Below, one piece after another: positions 22,247 to 30,574 of a stretch of DNA of 64,000 nucleotides. The stretch is taken from the NCBI RefSeq assembly GCF_018070565.1, contig NZ_JAGPXL010000022.1, positions 1-64,000 on the forward strand. Direction: 5' to 3'. A program made the position numbers and the translations under genes. The notes beneath the pieces are model-generated. The model searched no databases. It was not told the DNA's origin and saw only the letters and a program-made list of their open reading frames with translations. Numbering within the stretch: position 1 is the stretch's first letter; each line of letters starts with the position of its first letter. The stretch comes from Streptomyces sp. B93 (lineage in GTDB: Bacteria; Actinomycetota; Actinomycetes; Streptomycetales; Streptomycetaceae).

Positions 22247-24136
22247 TCAGTCACCGTCGGACGTGCCGAGCACCAGGGAGATGGTCCGCTCCTGACCGGC
22301 GCGCAGCAGGGTCAGTTCCAGCCGGTCTCCAGGGCGGTGCGACCGGATCTTGACGATCAGCTCCTCGCCGGAGTGGATACGCGCCCCGTCCACCCCGGTG
22401 ATGACGTCGCCCGGCTCGATACCGGCCCGGTCACCGGGGCCGCCCGGGGTGACCGGGGCACCGCCGTCGCGCCCCTCGGTGCCGACGCGGGCTCCGTCTC
22501 CGCTGTAGTCCATGTCGAGGGTGACCCCGATGACCGGGTGCGTCGCCCCGCCCGTGTTGATCAGTTCCTCGGCGACGCGCCTGGCCTGGTTGACCGGTAT
22601 GGCGAAGCCGAGCCCGATGGAACCGGCCTGCCCGCCGTCCAGGTCGGAGCCGCTGTCGGCGCTGCGGATCGCGGAGTTGATGCCGATGACGTGGCCGCGG
22701 GAGTCGAGCAGCGGGCCGCCGGAGTTGCCCGGGTTTATCGGCGCGTCGGTCTGGAGGGCGTCGACATAGGAGATGTCGCTGCCGTCGCCCTTCTCGCCGC
22801 CCGCGGTGATGGGCCGCTCCTTGGCGCTGATGATGCCGGAGGTGACCGTGCCGGCCAGGTCGAAGGGGGCGCCGATGGCGACGACGGGGTCGCCGACCTG
22901 GACGTTGTCCGAGTTGCCTAGCGGCATGGGCTGGAGTCCGCTGACACCGCGCACCCTGACCACCGCCAGGTCGTATCCGCTGTCCCCGCCGACCAGTTCG
23001 GCGTCCGCGGTGTCGCCGCTGTGGAACGTGACGGTTATCTCACCGTCGTCCCCGGCGGGCTCCACGACATGGTTGTTGGTGAGGATGTGGCCGCGGTCGT
23101 CGAGGACGAAGCCGGTGCCGGTGCCCTGTGCCTCGTCGCCGCTGACATGGAGGGTGACCACACCGGGCAGGGCTCGCGCCGCGATCCCCGCCACGCTGTC
23201 CGGAGCCCGCCCGGACGGCTCCTTCCCGGCCTGCGGCAGCTCCACAGTCCCCACGCCGCCGTTGCGCTCCAGATACGCCCCTACGGCGCCACCGACGCCG
23301 CCGGACACCAGCGCGAGCAGCACGGCGCCACCGATCAGCGACCTGCGCACCCGCCCACGCCGCTGCCGTGTGCTCTCCACGCCCGCCCCGCTCTGCTGGA
23401 GCACGCCGGCGCTCCCGGCGGCGACGGCCCACGGGTCGTAGCGCCGCCAGGGGTCCTCCGGGGACGGGGCGTCGACGGGGGTGGCCACCGCCGGGGCCTG
23501 TGCGGGCAAGGGAGCCGGTGCGGGTGCGGGCAGCGGACCCTGTGCGGGTGCGGGGCCCGTGGCCCGCGGCGGTACGAGCGGGCCCTGGGCCGGTGCCGCC
23601 ATGGGCGCCGCCGTGCCGGGCGCGGGGTGCGCCGACGGGTGCGGGACCGGGGCCTCGGCGACCTGCGGCGGCACCGGCGCGGTCACGGTGCCGTGCGCCG
23701 GGGTCGTCCCCGGGTGCTGCACCGGGGGCGCGGGCGCCCAGGGACCGGGTTCGCCGTAGGGCGGGGTGCTGTAGGGGTCGGGGTCGTGGAGGGGGCGGGG
23801 GGCATCGGTGGGAGGCCCGGACCCGGCATCCGCCACGGACGACGTCTCGCCGGAAGGCAGGGCCGAGCCGTCCGCCAGGACCGCGTCGGCAGAGGGCGCG
23901 GGCCAGGCACCCGGCAGCGAGCCGTCCCCGGCGTCTCCCGTGCGTTCGGCCGCCGCCCCCGGCGATCCATGAGCCCCGCTCCCGACGGAGGAGTCGACTA
24001 CGCCCTCCTCCGGTCGGCGCAGCTCGAAGTCGCCGTCGGTCGTCTCACCCGGCGTCCCGGACCCGGCCCCGGTGGCACCGGTGTCGGTCCCCCCGGGGCG
24101 GCTCGCAGCGCTCTGCGTGGGCTTGCCCTCGTTCAT
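22247..24136 (-). CDS. HtrA/DegP-like serine protease
   Basis: The 629-residue membrane-anchored protease has a 260-residue Pro/Ala-rich cytoplasmic region, one membrane helix (about 266-288), a trypsin-like domain outside with catalytic His356 (TNNHVV), Asp389 (YDLAVV) and Ser472 (PGNSGGP), and a C-terminal PDZ domain (about 530-629, GDRAGIEPGDVITGVDG). Such proteases degrade misfolded envelope proteins. In mycobacteria the equivalent sits directly after sigE-rseA and before tatB, as here. ATG at 24136 with GGGGAGAG upstream is chosen. The 134-bp gap to the anti-sigma gene may hold its own promoter. Confidence 0.92.
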   Translation of the reverse strand: MNEGKPTQSAASRPGGTDTGATGAGSGTPGETTDGDFELRRPEEGVVDSSVGSGAHGSPGAAAERTGDAGDGSLPGAWPAPSADAVLADGSALPSGETSSVADAGSGPPTDAPRPLHDPDPYSTPPYGEPGPWAPAPPVQHPGTTPAHGTVTAPVPPQVAEAPVPHPSAHPAPGTAAPMAAPAQGPLVPPRATGPAPAQGPLPAPAPAPLPAQAPAVATPVDAPSPEDPWRRYDPWAVAAGSAGVLQQSGAGVESTRQRRGRVRRSLIGGAVLLALVSGGVGGAVGAYLERNGGVGTVELPQAGKEPSGRAPDSVAGIAARALPGVVTLHVSGDEAQGTGTGFVLDDRGHILTNNHVVEPAGDDGEITVTFHSGDTADAELVGGDSGYDLAVVRVRGVSGLQPMPLGNSDNVQVGDPVVAIGAPFDLAGTVTSGIISAKERPITAGGEKGDGSDISYVDALQTDAPINPGNSGGPLLDSRGHVIGINSAIRSADSGSDLDGGQAGSIGLGFAIPVNQARRVAEELINTGGATHPVIGVTLDMDYSGDGARVGTEGRDGGAPVTPGGPGDRAGIEPGDVITGVDGARIHSGEELIVKIRSHRPGDRLELTLLRAGQERTISLVLGTSDGD

Positions 24137-24270
24137 GCTCTCCCCACAGCCGGCCGCGGCACGGCTCATCGGTGGTGGCCGCGGTTCGTCGACTCCGCGC
24201 CCGGCGGCGTGCCTGGGGCGCGGTCCACCCTGGATTCAACCAGGTTCGTGTACGGACGCGCAGGGCCCGG

Positions 24271-25272
24271 TCAGCGGGCGGTGGGGCCGAAGGGCGACGG
24301 GGAGGGTGCGGAGGTCGCCTCGGCGCCGGGCGCGGCGAGCAGACCGGGCGTGGTGATCTCCGGGGCGGTGGCCCACGAGGTCAGGGTGACCGGTGGGGTC
24401 GCCGCCAGCGGGCGTATCAGCGGGGACATCGCGGCGGCACCGGCCACCACGGGAGCGGTGAGGTGGTGCAGGAGCCGCTCGTGTCCGGTGCCGGGGGTGG
24501 GCAGCCCGGGCAGCAGGGGCGCGGACACCGCTGTCGGCGCCGCCGGAATCTCGCCGAGCGACCGCTGACCGCCCTGCCCCTGTGCGAACAGCGGGCCCAC
24601 GCCGCGCCGCCGCTGGTTCTCGGGGGTCGCGGCACCGGTGCCGGGGGTGCGCACCGGAGTGACGTTGCTGCCGTTGCCGGAGCCGCCGCGGGCGTCGGTG
24701 GTGTCGCCGGGAACGCCGGTGGTGACACCGCCCAGGGCGATCGCTGCCAGGGACACCGCGCCGGCCGCCACGAAGGCGAACCGCCGCCCGCGGGAGGCAG
24801 CCCGCTCGGGGTCGGCCTTGCCCACGTCATGAATGCGGAAGCCGCGCGGCGCGACCGGCTCGGAGGCCAGCAGCGGATCGTGGGGACGGGCGGGGACGAA
24901 GTCGAACTCGAACCGCTCACCGCGTCTCATACCGAAGAGCCCGGTCCCGCCCGGCGCTCCGGGCAGTCCACCGGCGAGGTCTCCCCCGCCCAGCGGCGGG
25001 CTTCCGGCATCGGTGTCACCTCCCCCCGGCAGCCCCTGGAGACGGGCCAGGAAGCTCTCGGAGGGCGGCGGCGGGGCGGCCTCCGCGAAGACGTTCTTCA
25101 GGCGGCGCTGGGCGTCGACCTCCGCCTTGCACTTCGGGCAGGTCGCCACGTGCGCCAGTACGCGCTCACGCGTGTCATGACTGAGTTCGCCGTCGACGAG
25201 GGCGGCGAGCCGGTCACCCAGATGCTGGTCCGCGAGGCGTTCCCCGGCGGATTTCGGCCGTGATCCACTCAC
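24271..25272 (-). CDS. Zinc-binding anti-sigma factor, membrane anchored
   Basis: The 333-residue protein begins with an anti-sigma domain carrying the zinc motif HVATCPKC (His41, Cys45, Cys48), the HxxxCxxC pattern of ZAS proteins. A Gly/Pro-rich linker, a membrane helix at about 165-184 and a 150-residue Pro/Thr-rich outer region follow. It should hold the adjacent ECF sigma factor inactive; the zinc site may respond to redox. Its GTG overlaps the sigma factor's stop in GTGA, so translation is coupled. Mycobacterial RseA is much shorter (about 150 residues), so the extracytoplasmic part is an addition here. Confidence 0.88.
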   Translation of the reverse strand: MSGSRPKSAGERLADQHLGDRLAALVDGELSHDTRERVLAHVATCPKCKAEVDAQRRLKNVFAEAAPPPPSESFLARLQGLPGGGDTDAGSPPLGGGDLAGGLPGAPGGTGLFGMRRGERFEFDFVPARPHDPLLASEPVAPRGFRIHDVGKADPERAASRGRRFAFVAAGAVSLAAIALGGVTTGVPGDTTDARGGSGNGSNVTPVRTPGTGAATPENQRRRGVGPLFAQGQGGQRSLGEIPAAPTAVSAPLLPGLPTPGTGHERLLHHLTAPVVAGAAAMSPLIRPLAATPPVTLTSWATAPEITTPGLLAAPGAEATSAPSPSPFGPTAR

Positions 25273-26042
25273 GCGGACGCGCCCCCTCCTCCCAGAGCGG
25301 GAACACGGGCCGCGAAGGAGCGGCGCTCGGCGCGCGCCTTCGGCGACCGGTGCGCGAGGGCCTTGCGCAGCTGCGAACGGCCCCGGTGGATCCGGGACCG
25401 GACGGTGCCGAGCTTCACGCCGAGGGTCGCGGCGATCTCCTCGTACGACAGCCCTTCGATGTCGCAGAGGACGACCGCGGCGCGGAACTCGGGGGCCAGG
25501 GTGTCAAGGGCCTGCTGGACGTCCGCGTCGAAGTGCGCGTCGTTGAAGACCTGCTGCGGGGAGGGCTCGCGGCTGGCCAGGCGCTCGGCCGCGTCGTCGC
25601 CGAGAGCGTCGAAGCGGATGCGCTGCTTGCGGCGGACCATGTCGAGGAACAGGTTGGTCGTGATGCGGTGCAGCCAGCCCTCGAAGGTGCCCGGCGAGTA
25701 CGTCGACAGGGAGCGGAAGACACGGACGAAGACCTCCTGGGTGAGGTCCTCGGCGTCGTGCTGGTTGCCGGTGAGGCGGTAGGCGAGGCGGTAGACGCGG
25801 CCACTGTGCGTGCTGACGATCTCCTCCCAGGTGGGCGGAGTCCACGCCTGCCCGTCCGCGTCGGTGGTGAAGGTCGCGGTACGGTCGCGGTCGGCGGCGT
25901 GGCCGGGGTCAGCAGCGGTGTCAGTCACGGATTTCGGCTTGCCCGCCGATCCGAGAAAGCGCCGGAGCACTCCTCCCCGATCCACAGACGCAGCCGCACC
26001 TCCCCTGTTGGCTCTGGTGGTGTCCAGTGGAGCCCCTACCAT
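25269..26042 (-). CDS. ECF sigma factor, SigE-like
   Basis: The 257-residue RNA polymerase sigma factor has a disordered N-terminus of about 60 residues, region 2 (RLAYRLTGNQHDAEDLTQEVF, then RSLSTYSPGTFEGWLHRI), and region 4 with a helix-turn-helix (GLSYEEIAATLGVKLGTVRSRIHRGR). It is the first gene of sigma/anti-sigma, followed by htrA and tatB. This gene order is that of mycobacterial sigE, which controls envelope stress. The S. coelicolor gene named sigE is a different locus, so no symbol is given. ATG is preceded by GAGG at 5-6 bases. It is divergent from an O-methyltransferase gene, as in mycobacteria. Confidence 0.92.
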   Translation of the reverse strand: MVGAPLDTTRANRGGAAASVDRGGVLRRFLGSAGKPKSVTDTAADPGHAADRDRTATFTTDADGQAWTPPTWEEIVSTHSGRVYRLAYRLTGNQHDAEDLTQEVFVRVFRSLSTYSPGTFEGWLHRITTNLFLDMVRRKQRIRFDALGDDAAERLASREPSPQQVFNDAHFDADVQQALDTLAPEFRAAVVLCDIEGLSYEEIAATLGVKLGTVRSRIHRGRSQLRKALAHRSPKARAERRSFAARVPALGGGGASA

Positions 26043-26271
26043 AGCCACCTCGTCCGTTAGCTCCGGATAAGCGGTTTTACGAGAATTTGATCTGTGCTGG
26101 TACGGCTGATGCGGCTGCGTCAGCACTTGCTCGTCGTCCCGTTCCACGTCGTGATCCAACCGTGTCCCCCGCTGTCGTCTCCTGCCCCTTTTAACGCCCG
26201 GTCCCATCTGCGGGTTCCCGACGGCAACGGATACAGTCACGCCCAGGCAACCACGGGGACAGGAGAGGGTC

Positions 26272-26907
26272 ATTACCGGCAACGGGCAGATGGGCTGGGC
26301 GGCGTTCGCCGACGCCTTTCTCGCCGAGGACGAGGCGCTGCGCTGGGCCCGGGACCGGGCCCGGGAGGCAGGCCTGCGTTCGGTGTCGCCCGGCACGGGG
26401 GCCGCGCTGCGGCTGCTGGCCGCCTCCGTGGACGCCAAGGCCGTCGCGGAGATCGGCACCGGCACCGGGGTCTCCGGCATCCACCTGCTCAACGGCATGC
26501 GGCCGGACGGCGTGCTGACCACCGTCGACCCCGAGCCGGAGCACCAGCAGTTCGCCCGGCAGGCCTTCCGCGCCTCCGGGTTCGCCAGCAACCGGGCCCG
26601 TTTCATCCCCGGCCGGGCGCTGGACGTCCTGCCGCGCCTCGCGGACGCGGGGTACGACCTCGTGTTCTGCGACGGTGACCGCCAGGAGGTGCTGGACTAC
26701 CTCGCTGAATCGTTGCGCCTGCTGCGTCCGGGCGGCCTGGTGGTCTTCGAGGGCGTCTTCGCCAACGGCCGCACCGTCGACTCCGGGCCCCAGCCCACCG
26801 AGGTGCTGCGCCTGCGTGAGCTGCTGCGCACCGTGCGGGAGAGCCAGGAACTGGTGCCCTCGCTGCTGCCGGTGGGCGACGGCCTGCTGTGCGCGGTCAA
26901 GCGCTGA
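26272..26907 (+). CDS. O-methyltransferase, SAM-dependent
   Basis: A class I SAM methyltransferase of about 211 residues (O-methyltransferase family 3 type). SAM motif I is AEIGTGTGVSG, followed by TTVDPEPEH, DLVFCDGDR and LLRPGGLVVFEGV. The substrate is unknown. The first ATG (26290) has no good ribosome-binding site. AGGAGAGGG lies just before GTC-ATT, and starting at ATT 26272 gives a sequence beginning ITGNGQMGWAAF, so a rare ATT start is suggested. The neighbourhood matches mycobacteria, where the methyltransferase is divergent from sigE. A terminator shared with DUF3117 follows. Confidence 0.85.
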   Translation: MTGNGQMGWAAFADAFLAEDEALRWARDRAREAGLRSVSPGTGAALRLLAASVDAKAVAEIGTGTGVSGIHLLNGMRPDGVLTTVDPEPEHQQFARQAFRASGFASNRARFIPGRALDVLPRLADAGYDLVFCDGDRQEVLDYLAESLRLLRPGGLVVFEGVFANGRTVDSGPQPTEVLRLRELLRTVRESQELVPSLLPVGDGLLCAVKR

Positions 26908-27012
26908 CCGGCGGTCGGCCGGACGCCAAACGGGCGCCCATCCCCGTGGCGCCCGCCCCCGTGGCGCCCGCCCTCGCGGCGGCCACCCTCGCGGCGGCCA
27001 CCCCCGTACAAA

Positions 27013-27059
27013 CAGCCGCCCCGGCACCGAACGCGTGCGTTTCGATGCCGGGGCGGCTG
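27013..27059. terminator. Bidirectional terminator
   Basis: CAGCCGCCCCGGCA (27013-27026) pairs perfectly with TGCCGGGGCGGCTG (27046-27059). The 14-bp stem lies between the convergent O-methyltransferase and DUF3117 genes. Confidence 0.8.
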
Positions 27060-27081
27060 AAAGGGTATGGTCGCTTGCGCG

Positions 27082-27249
27082 TCAGCCCACGACCTTCTTG
27101 AGGGCGTCGCCAAGTGCGTCGGCCTCGTCAGGGGTCAGCTCCACGACGAGTCGACCGCCGCCTTCGAGCGGAACGCGCATGACGATGCCCCGCCCCTCCT
27201 TGGTCACCTCGAGCGGGCCGTCGCCCGTCCGCGGCTTCATGGCCGCCAT
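27082..27249 (-). CDS. DUF3117 family small protein
   Basis: The 55-residue protein MAAMKPRTGDGPLEVTKEG... is the size and sequence of the actinobacterial DUF3117 family, which includes mycobacterial Rv1211. Function is unknown. GGAAGGGG lies about 6 bases before the ATG. The next upstream in-frame start would add 42 residues with no homology that I know. Confidence 0.85.
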   Translation of the reverse strand: MAAMKPRTGDGPLEVTKEGRGIVMRVPLEGGGRLVVELTPDEADALGDALKKVVG

Positions 27250-27613
27250 GCTCGTTCCCCTTCCTGAAACCAGCTCATCGTCGTAGCCGACGGCCCCTGG
27301 AGGGCACGCCGCGTCCTTGAAAGAGACGCGCGACACCGGCATCGAACACATTGCTTCCAAGCCATTATCCCGCATCCCACGACCCGATGACCAACATCAG
27401 TCGGCATCGCTTGGGCAACGCGCGCGAGCAAAACCACTCAATTCGGCGATGTGACTGCGATACTGCGCCGCCGCACCGACTTCCCCCGGCCAGAAACCGG
27501 CGCGAATTCTTTGACGCAGCTCACATGCCGGGCCCGGTCCAGCGTTGGCGATCTCCGTCATGCTGTCCTTCGAACAAGGACATACCGGCGAGTACGACGA
27601 GAGGGGACGCACC
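27250..27613. promoter_or_regulatory. Divergent spacer with -10 box for DUF3117
   Basis: A 364-base spacer without a gene, richer in A and T than its flanks. On the minus strand GATAAT (complement of 27364-27369) with a TTGGTC about 19 bases upstream is a fair sigma-70-type promoter, giving a leader of about 108 nt for the DUF3117 gene. No clear promoter is seen for the hydratase. Confidence 0.4.
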
Positions 27614-28417
27614 ATGGCCGACACCGTGCTCTACGAGGTGAGCGACGGTCTCGCGACGATCACGCTGAACCGCCCCGAGGCGATGAACGCGCTGAACGTC
27701 GCCACCAAGGTCGCCCTGCGGGACGCGGCCCGCACCGCGGCGGACGACGACGCCGTACGGGCGGTGCTGCTGACCGCGGCCGGTGACCGGGCGTTCTGTG
27801 TGGGCCAGGACCTCAAGGAACACATCGGGCTGCTCGCCGCCGACCGCGAGACCGGCTCGGGGCAGACCATGAGCACGGTGCGGGAGCACTACAACCCGAT
27901 CGTCCGGGCGCTCGCCGAGGCACCGAAGCCGGTCGTGGCGGCGGTGAACGGCGTCGCGGCCGGGGCGGGCTTCGGTTTCGCGCTCTGCGCCGACTACCGG
28001 GTGGTGGCGGACACGGCGTCGTTCAACACGTCCTTCGCGGGCGTGGCCCTGACCGCCGACTCCGGGATCTCCTGGACGCTGCCCCGGGTGATCGGCGCGA
28101 GCCGCGCCGCCGACCTGCTGCTCTTCCCGCGCTCCATCAAGGCGCGGGAGGCGTACGAGCTGGGCATCGCCAACCGGCTGGTCCCGGCGGCGGACCTGCG
28201 CGCCGAGGCGGAGCAGGTGGCCCGCGCCCTGGCCGAGGGCCCGACGCTGGCGTACGCGGCGCTGAAGGAGTCGATGGCCTACGCCCTCACCCACTCCCTG
28301 GAGGAGTCCCTGGAGAAGGAGGACGAACTCCAGACCCGCGCGGGCGCGTCCCAGGACCACGCGATCGCCGTCCAGGCGTTCGTGAACAAGGAGAAGCCGA
28401 AGTACCTGGGCCGGTAG
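27614..28417 (+). CDS. Enoyl-CoA hydratase/isomerase family protein
   Basis: The 267-residue crotonase-fold enzyme has the oxyanion-hole segments FCVGQDLKEH and AAVNGVAAGAGFGFALCADYRVV, the latter the best-conserved family motif. Family members hydrate or isomerise acyl-CoA. SFAGVALTADSGISWTLPRVIG resembles PaaG/PaaB-type isomerases; the precise substrate cannot be assigned. ATG at 27614 with GAGAGGGG upstream is chosen over an in-frame TTG 69 bases earlier. It stands alone and converges with tag. Confidence 0.88.
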   Translation: MADTVLYEVSDGLATITLNRPEAMNALNVATKVALRDAARTAADDDAVRAVLLTAAGDRAFCVGQDLKEHIGLLAADRETGSGQTMSTVREHYNPIVRALAEAPKPVVAAVNGVAAGAGFGFALCADYRVVADTASFNTSFAGVALTADSGISWTLPRVIGASRAADLLLFPRSIKAREAYELGIANRLVPAADLRAEAEQVARALAEGPTLAYAALKESMAYALTHSLEESLEKEDELQTRAGASQDHAIAVQAFVNKEKPKYLGR

Positions 28418-28451
28418 GGACCAGGGGTGCCGGGGGGCCGGGGGGGTGCCG

Positions 28452-28482
28452 GGGGTTGACCGCGGTTCCCCGCGCCCCTCAC
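28452..28482 (-). repeat. Dispersed gene-end repeat, copy 3
   Basis: GACCGCGGTTCCCCGCGCCC is the reverse-orientation core of the element at 13145 and 20783. It sits between the convergent hydratase and tag genes. Confidence 0.55.
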
Positions 28483-29057
28483 CTGCCTCGGCTCGCGCAC
28501 GTCTCCAGGTGGTCGTCGACCAGGCCGCAGGCCTGCATCAGCGCGTACGCCGTGGTCGGGCCGACGAAGCGCAGGCCCCGCTTCTTCAGCGCCTTGGACA
28601 GGGCCGTCGACTCGGGGGTGACCGCCGGGACGTCCTCGAGAGTCCTCGGGACCGGGCGGGCGGCCGGGTCCGGGGCGTGGGACCAGATCAGCTCGTCCAG
28701 CTCGCCCGGCGTCCAGTCGGCGAGCACGCGCGCGTTGGCCAGGGTGGCGTCCACCTTGGCGCGGTTGCGGATGATGCCCGCGTCGGCGAGGAGGCGCTCG
28801 CGGTCGGCGTCGGTGAAGGCCGCCACCGAGGCGATCTTGAAGTCGGCGAAGGCGGCGCGGAACCCCTCGCGGCGGCGCAGGATGGTGATCCAGGACAGCC
28901 CGGACTGGAAGGCCTCCAGGCTGAGCCGCTCGAAGAGCGCGTCGTCGCCGTGGACCGGGCGGCCCCACTCCTCGTCGTGGTACGTCACGTAGTCCGCGGT
29001 GGACAGGGCCCAGGGGCAGCGCAGCACGCCGTCCGGGCCCGCGAGGGCGGCGCTCAC
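28479..29057 (-). CDS. tag: DNA-3-methyladenine glycosylase I
   Basis: The 192-residue base-excision enzyme has the TAG zinc snap: Cys14 (LRCPW), His27 (YHDEEWG), His183 and Cys187 (DDHLETC). The lesion-pocket region EAFQSGLSWITIL is also present. It removes 3-methyladenine from alkylated DNA. GTG start overlaps the upstream gene's stop in GTGA, so translation is coupled to the DivIVA-domain gene. Full family length. Confidence 0.93.
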   Translation of the reverse strand: MSAALAGPDGVLRCPWALSTADYVTYHDEEWGRPVHGDDALFERLSLEAFQSGLSWITILRRREGFRAAFADFKIASVAAFTDADRERLLADAGIIRNRAKVDATLANARVLADWTPGELDELIWSHAPDPAARPVPRTLEDVPAVTPESTALSKALKKRGLRFVGPTTAYALMQACGLVDDHLETCASRGR

Positions 29058-29407
29058 GGCTGGTCCTCCGGCTCCGGCTTGTCCAGTTCGACCCGGGCCG
29101 TGGCTCTGGCGCCGGTGAGCGCCGACTCCAGGTCGGTGATGCGGGCGTCACGCTCGGCCAGCTCGGCGGAGAGGCGGTCCAGGGCGTCGTCGACGTCCTC
29201 CATGCGGTACCCGCGGACGGCGAGCGGGAAGCGCAGGCTGTCGATGTCCGCGCGGTTGACCGGGCGGTCCTCGGGCAGCGTGTCGTACAGCCGCTCGGGT
29301 GCGGCCTCGGGCAGCGGGCCCCCGCCCTCGCCGCCGCCCACCACGACGAGTGTCACCGCGGCGACCACCACGGCGAGCGCGACGACCAGGAACAAGAACA
29401 TAACCAT
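29054..29407 (-). CDS. DivIVA-domain membrane protein
   Basis: The 117-residue protein begins with a membrane helix (FLFLVVALAVVVAAVTLVVV) then a linker and a DivIVA-type segment (SLRFPLAVRGYRMEDVDDALDRLSAEL) leading into a short coiled coil. DivIVA domains sense curved membrane at poles and septa; here it may anchor a partner to them. The start is uncertain (ATG 29407, or GTG two codons upstream). Translationally coupled to tag. Mycobacteria carry a similar small gene near tag and folP2. Confidence 0.7.
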   Translation of the reverse strand: MVMFLFLVVALAVVVAAVTLVVVGGGEGGGPLPEAAPERLYDTLPEDRPVNRADIDSLRFPLAVRGYRMEDVDDALDRLSAELAERDARITDLESALTGARATARVELDKPEPEDQP

Positions 29408-29593
29408 CGCGACGCCCCACGCTCCGAGTTCGAGGTTCGATGATCCCGGCACCCGGACCGGGATCACGGCACCGGTCGGGCCGATGCCGGATGTGTCAGC
29501 TCCGATCGTGCCATGCGAGTCTGACAGTTAGGGTCGCAGGCGGCCGTAAGAGGCCGAGGACCAGGACATTCGTACGAGAAGAGGTCACAGGGG

Positions 29594-30454
29594 ATGCTCA
29601 GGCTGGGCAGGCGGGAGTTCGACCCGCGCGAGCCGGTGATCATGGCGATCGTGAACCGGACCCCGGACTCCTTCTACGACCAGGGGGCGACCTTCCGGGA
29701 CGAGCCCGCGCTCGCCCGGGTGGAGCAGGCGGTGGCCGAGGGCGCGGCGATCATCGACATCGGCGGGGTGAAGGCCGGGCCGGGCGAGGAGGTCACCGCC
29801 GAGGAGGAGGTCCGGCGGACCGTCGGGTTCGTGGCGGAGGTGCGGCGGCGCTTCCCCGAGGTCGTCATCAGCGTCGACACCTGGCGGCACGAGGTCGGCG
29901 AGGCGGTGTGCGAGGCGGGGGCGGATCTGCTGAACGACGCGTGGGGCGGGGTCGATCCGCGGCTCGCGGAGGTCGCCGCGCGGTACCGGGTGGGGCTGGT
30001 GTGCACCCACGCGGGCGGGGCGCAGCCGCGGACGCGGCCGCACCGGGTGGTGTACGACGACGTGATGGCCGACATTCTGCGGGTGACCGTGGGGCTGGCG
30101 GAGCGGGCGGTGGCGTTGGGGGTGCCCAGGGAGTCGGTGCTGATCGATCCGGGGCATGACTTCGGGAAGAACACGCGGCACAGTCTGGAGGCGACCCGGC
30201 GGCTGGGGGAGATGGTGGCCACCGGGTGGCCGGTGCTGGTGTCGCTGTCCAACAAGGACTTCGTGGGGGAGACGTTGGACAGGCCCGTGAAGGAGCGGGT
30301 GATCGGGACGCTGGCCACGACCGCGGTGTCGATGTGGTTGGGGGCGCAGGTGTACCGGGTGCACGAGGTGGCGGAGACGCGGCAGGTGGTGGACATGGTG
30401 GCGGCGATCGGGGGGTGGCGGGAGCCCGCGGTTGCCCGGCGGGGGCTGGCGTAG
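29594..30454 (+). CDS. folP: Dihydropteroate synthase family protein, FolP2-like
   Basis: The 286-residue TIM-barrel protein has the pterin-binding domain signatures MAIVNRTPDSFYDQGATF, IIDIGGVKAGPG, and VISVDTW. The pyrophosphate loop differs from the usual NVTPDSFSDGG of active synthases and resembles mycobacterial FolP2, which is reported to lack folate-synthase activity. Thus the folate role is uncertain. It is near the LOG-family gene, as in mycobacteria. ATG at 29594 has GAGG ... AGGGG upstream. Confidence 0.8.
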   Translation: MLRLGRREFDPREPVIMAIVNRTPDSFYDQGATFRDEPALARVEQAVAEGAAIIDIGGVKAGPGEEVTAEEEVRRTVGFVAEVRRRFPEVVISVDTWRHEVGEAVCEAGADLLNDAWGGVDPRLAEVAARYRVGLVCTHAGGAQPRTRPHRVVYDDVMADILRVTVGLAERAVALGVPRESVLIDPGHDFGKNTRHSLEATRRLGEMVATGWPVLVSLSNKDFVGETLDRPVKERVIGTLATTAVSMWLGAQVYRVHEVAETRQVVDMVAAIGGWREPAVARRGLA

Positions 30455-30574
30455 GGCCCTTTTCGCCCCCGCCGCCCCTTCCCGTCCCGAGCCTGGGGGC
30501 TGCCGCCCCCAGACCCCCGCTTCGGCCCTGAACGGGCCTCGCCCTCAATCGCCGGACGGGCTGGGAGTGCCGCG
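30455..30574. repeat. Dispersed spacer element with hairpin
   Basis: A 120-base spacer between convergent genes. It contains a small hairpin, CTGGGGGC (30493-30500) with GCCCCCAG (30505-30512), followed by the phrase CCCCGCTTCGGCCCTGAACG and CGCCGGACGGGCTGG. I recall this latter wording as a second widespread Streptomyces spacer element. It probably terminates both transcripts. Confidence 0.5.
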
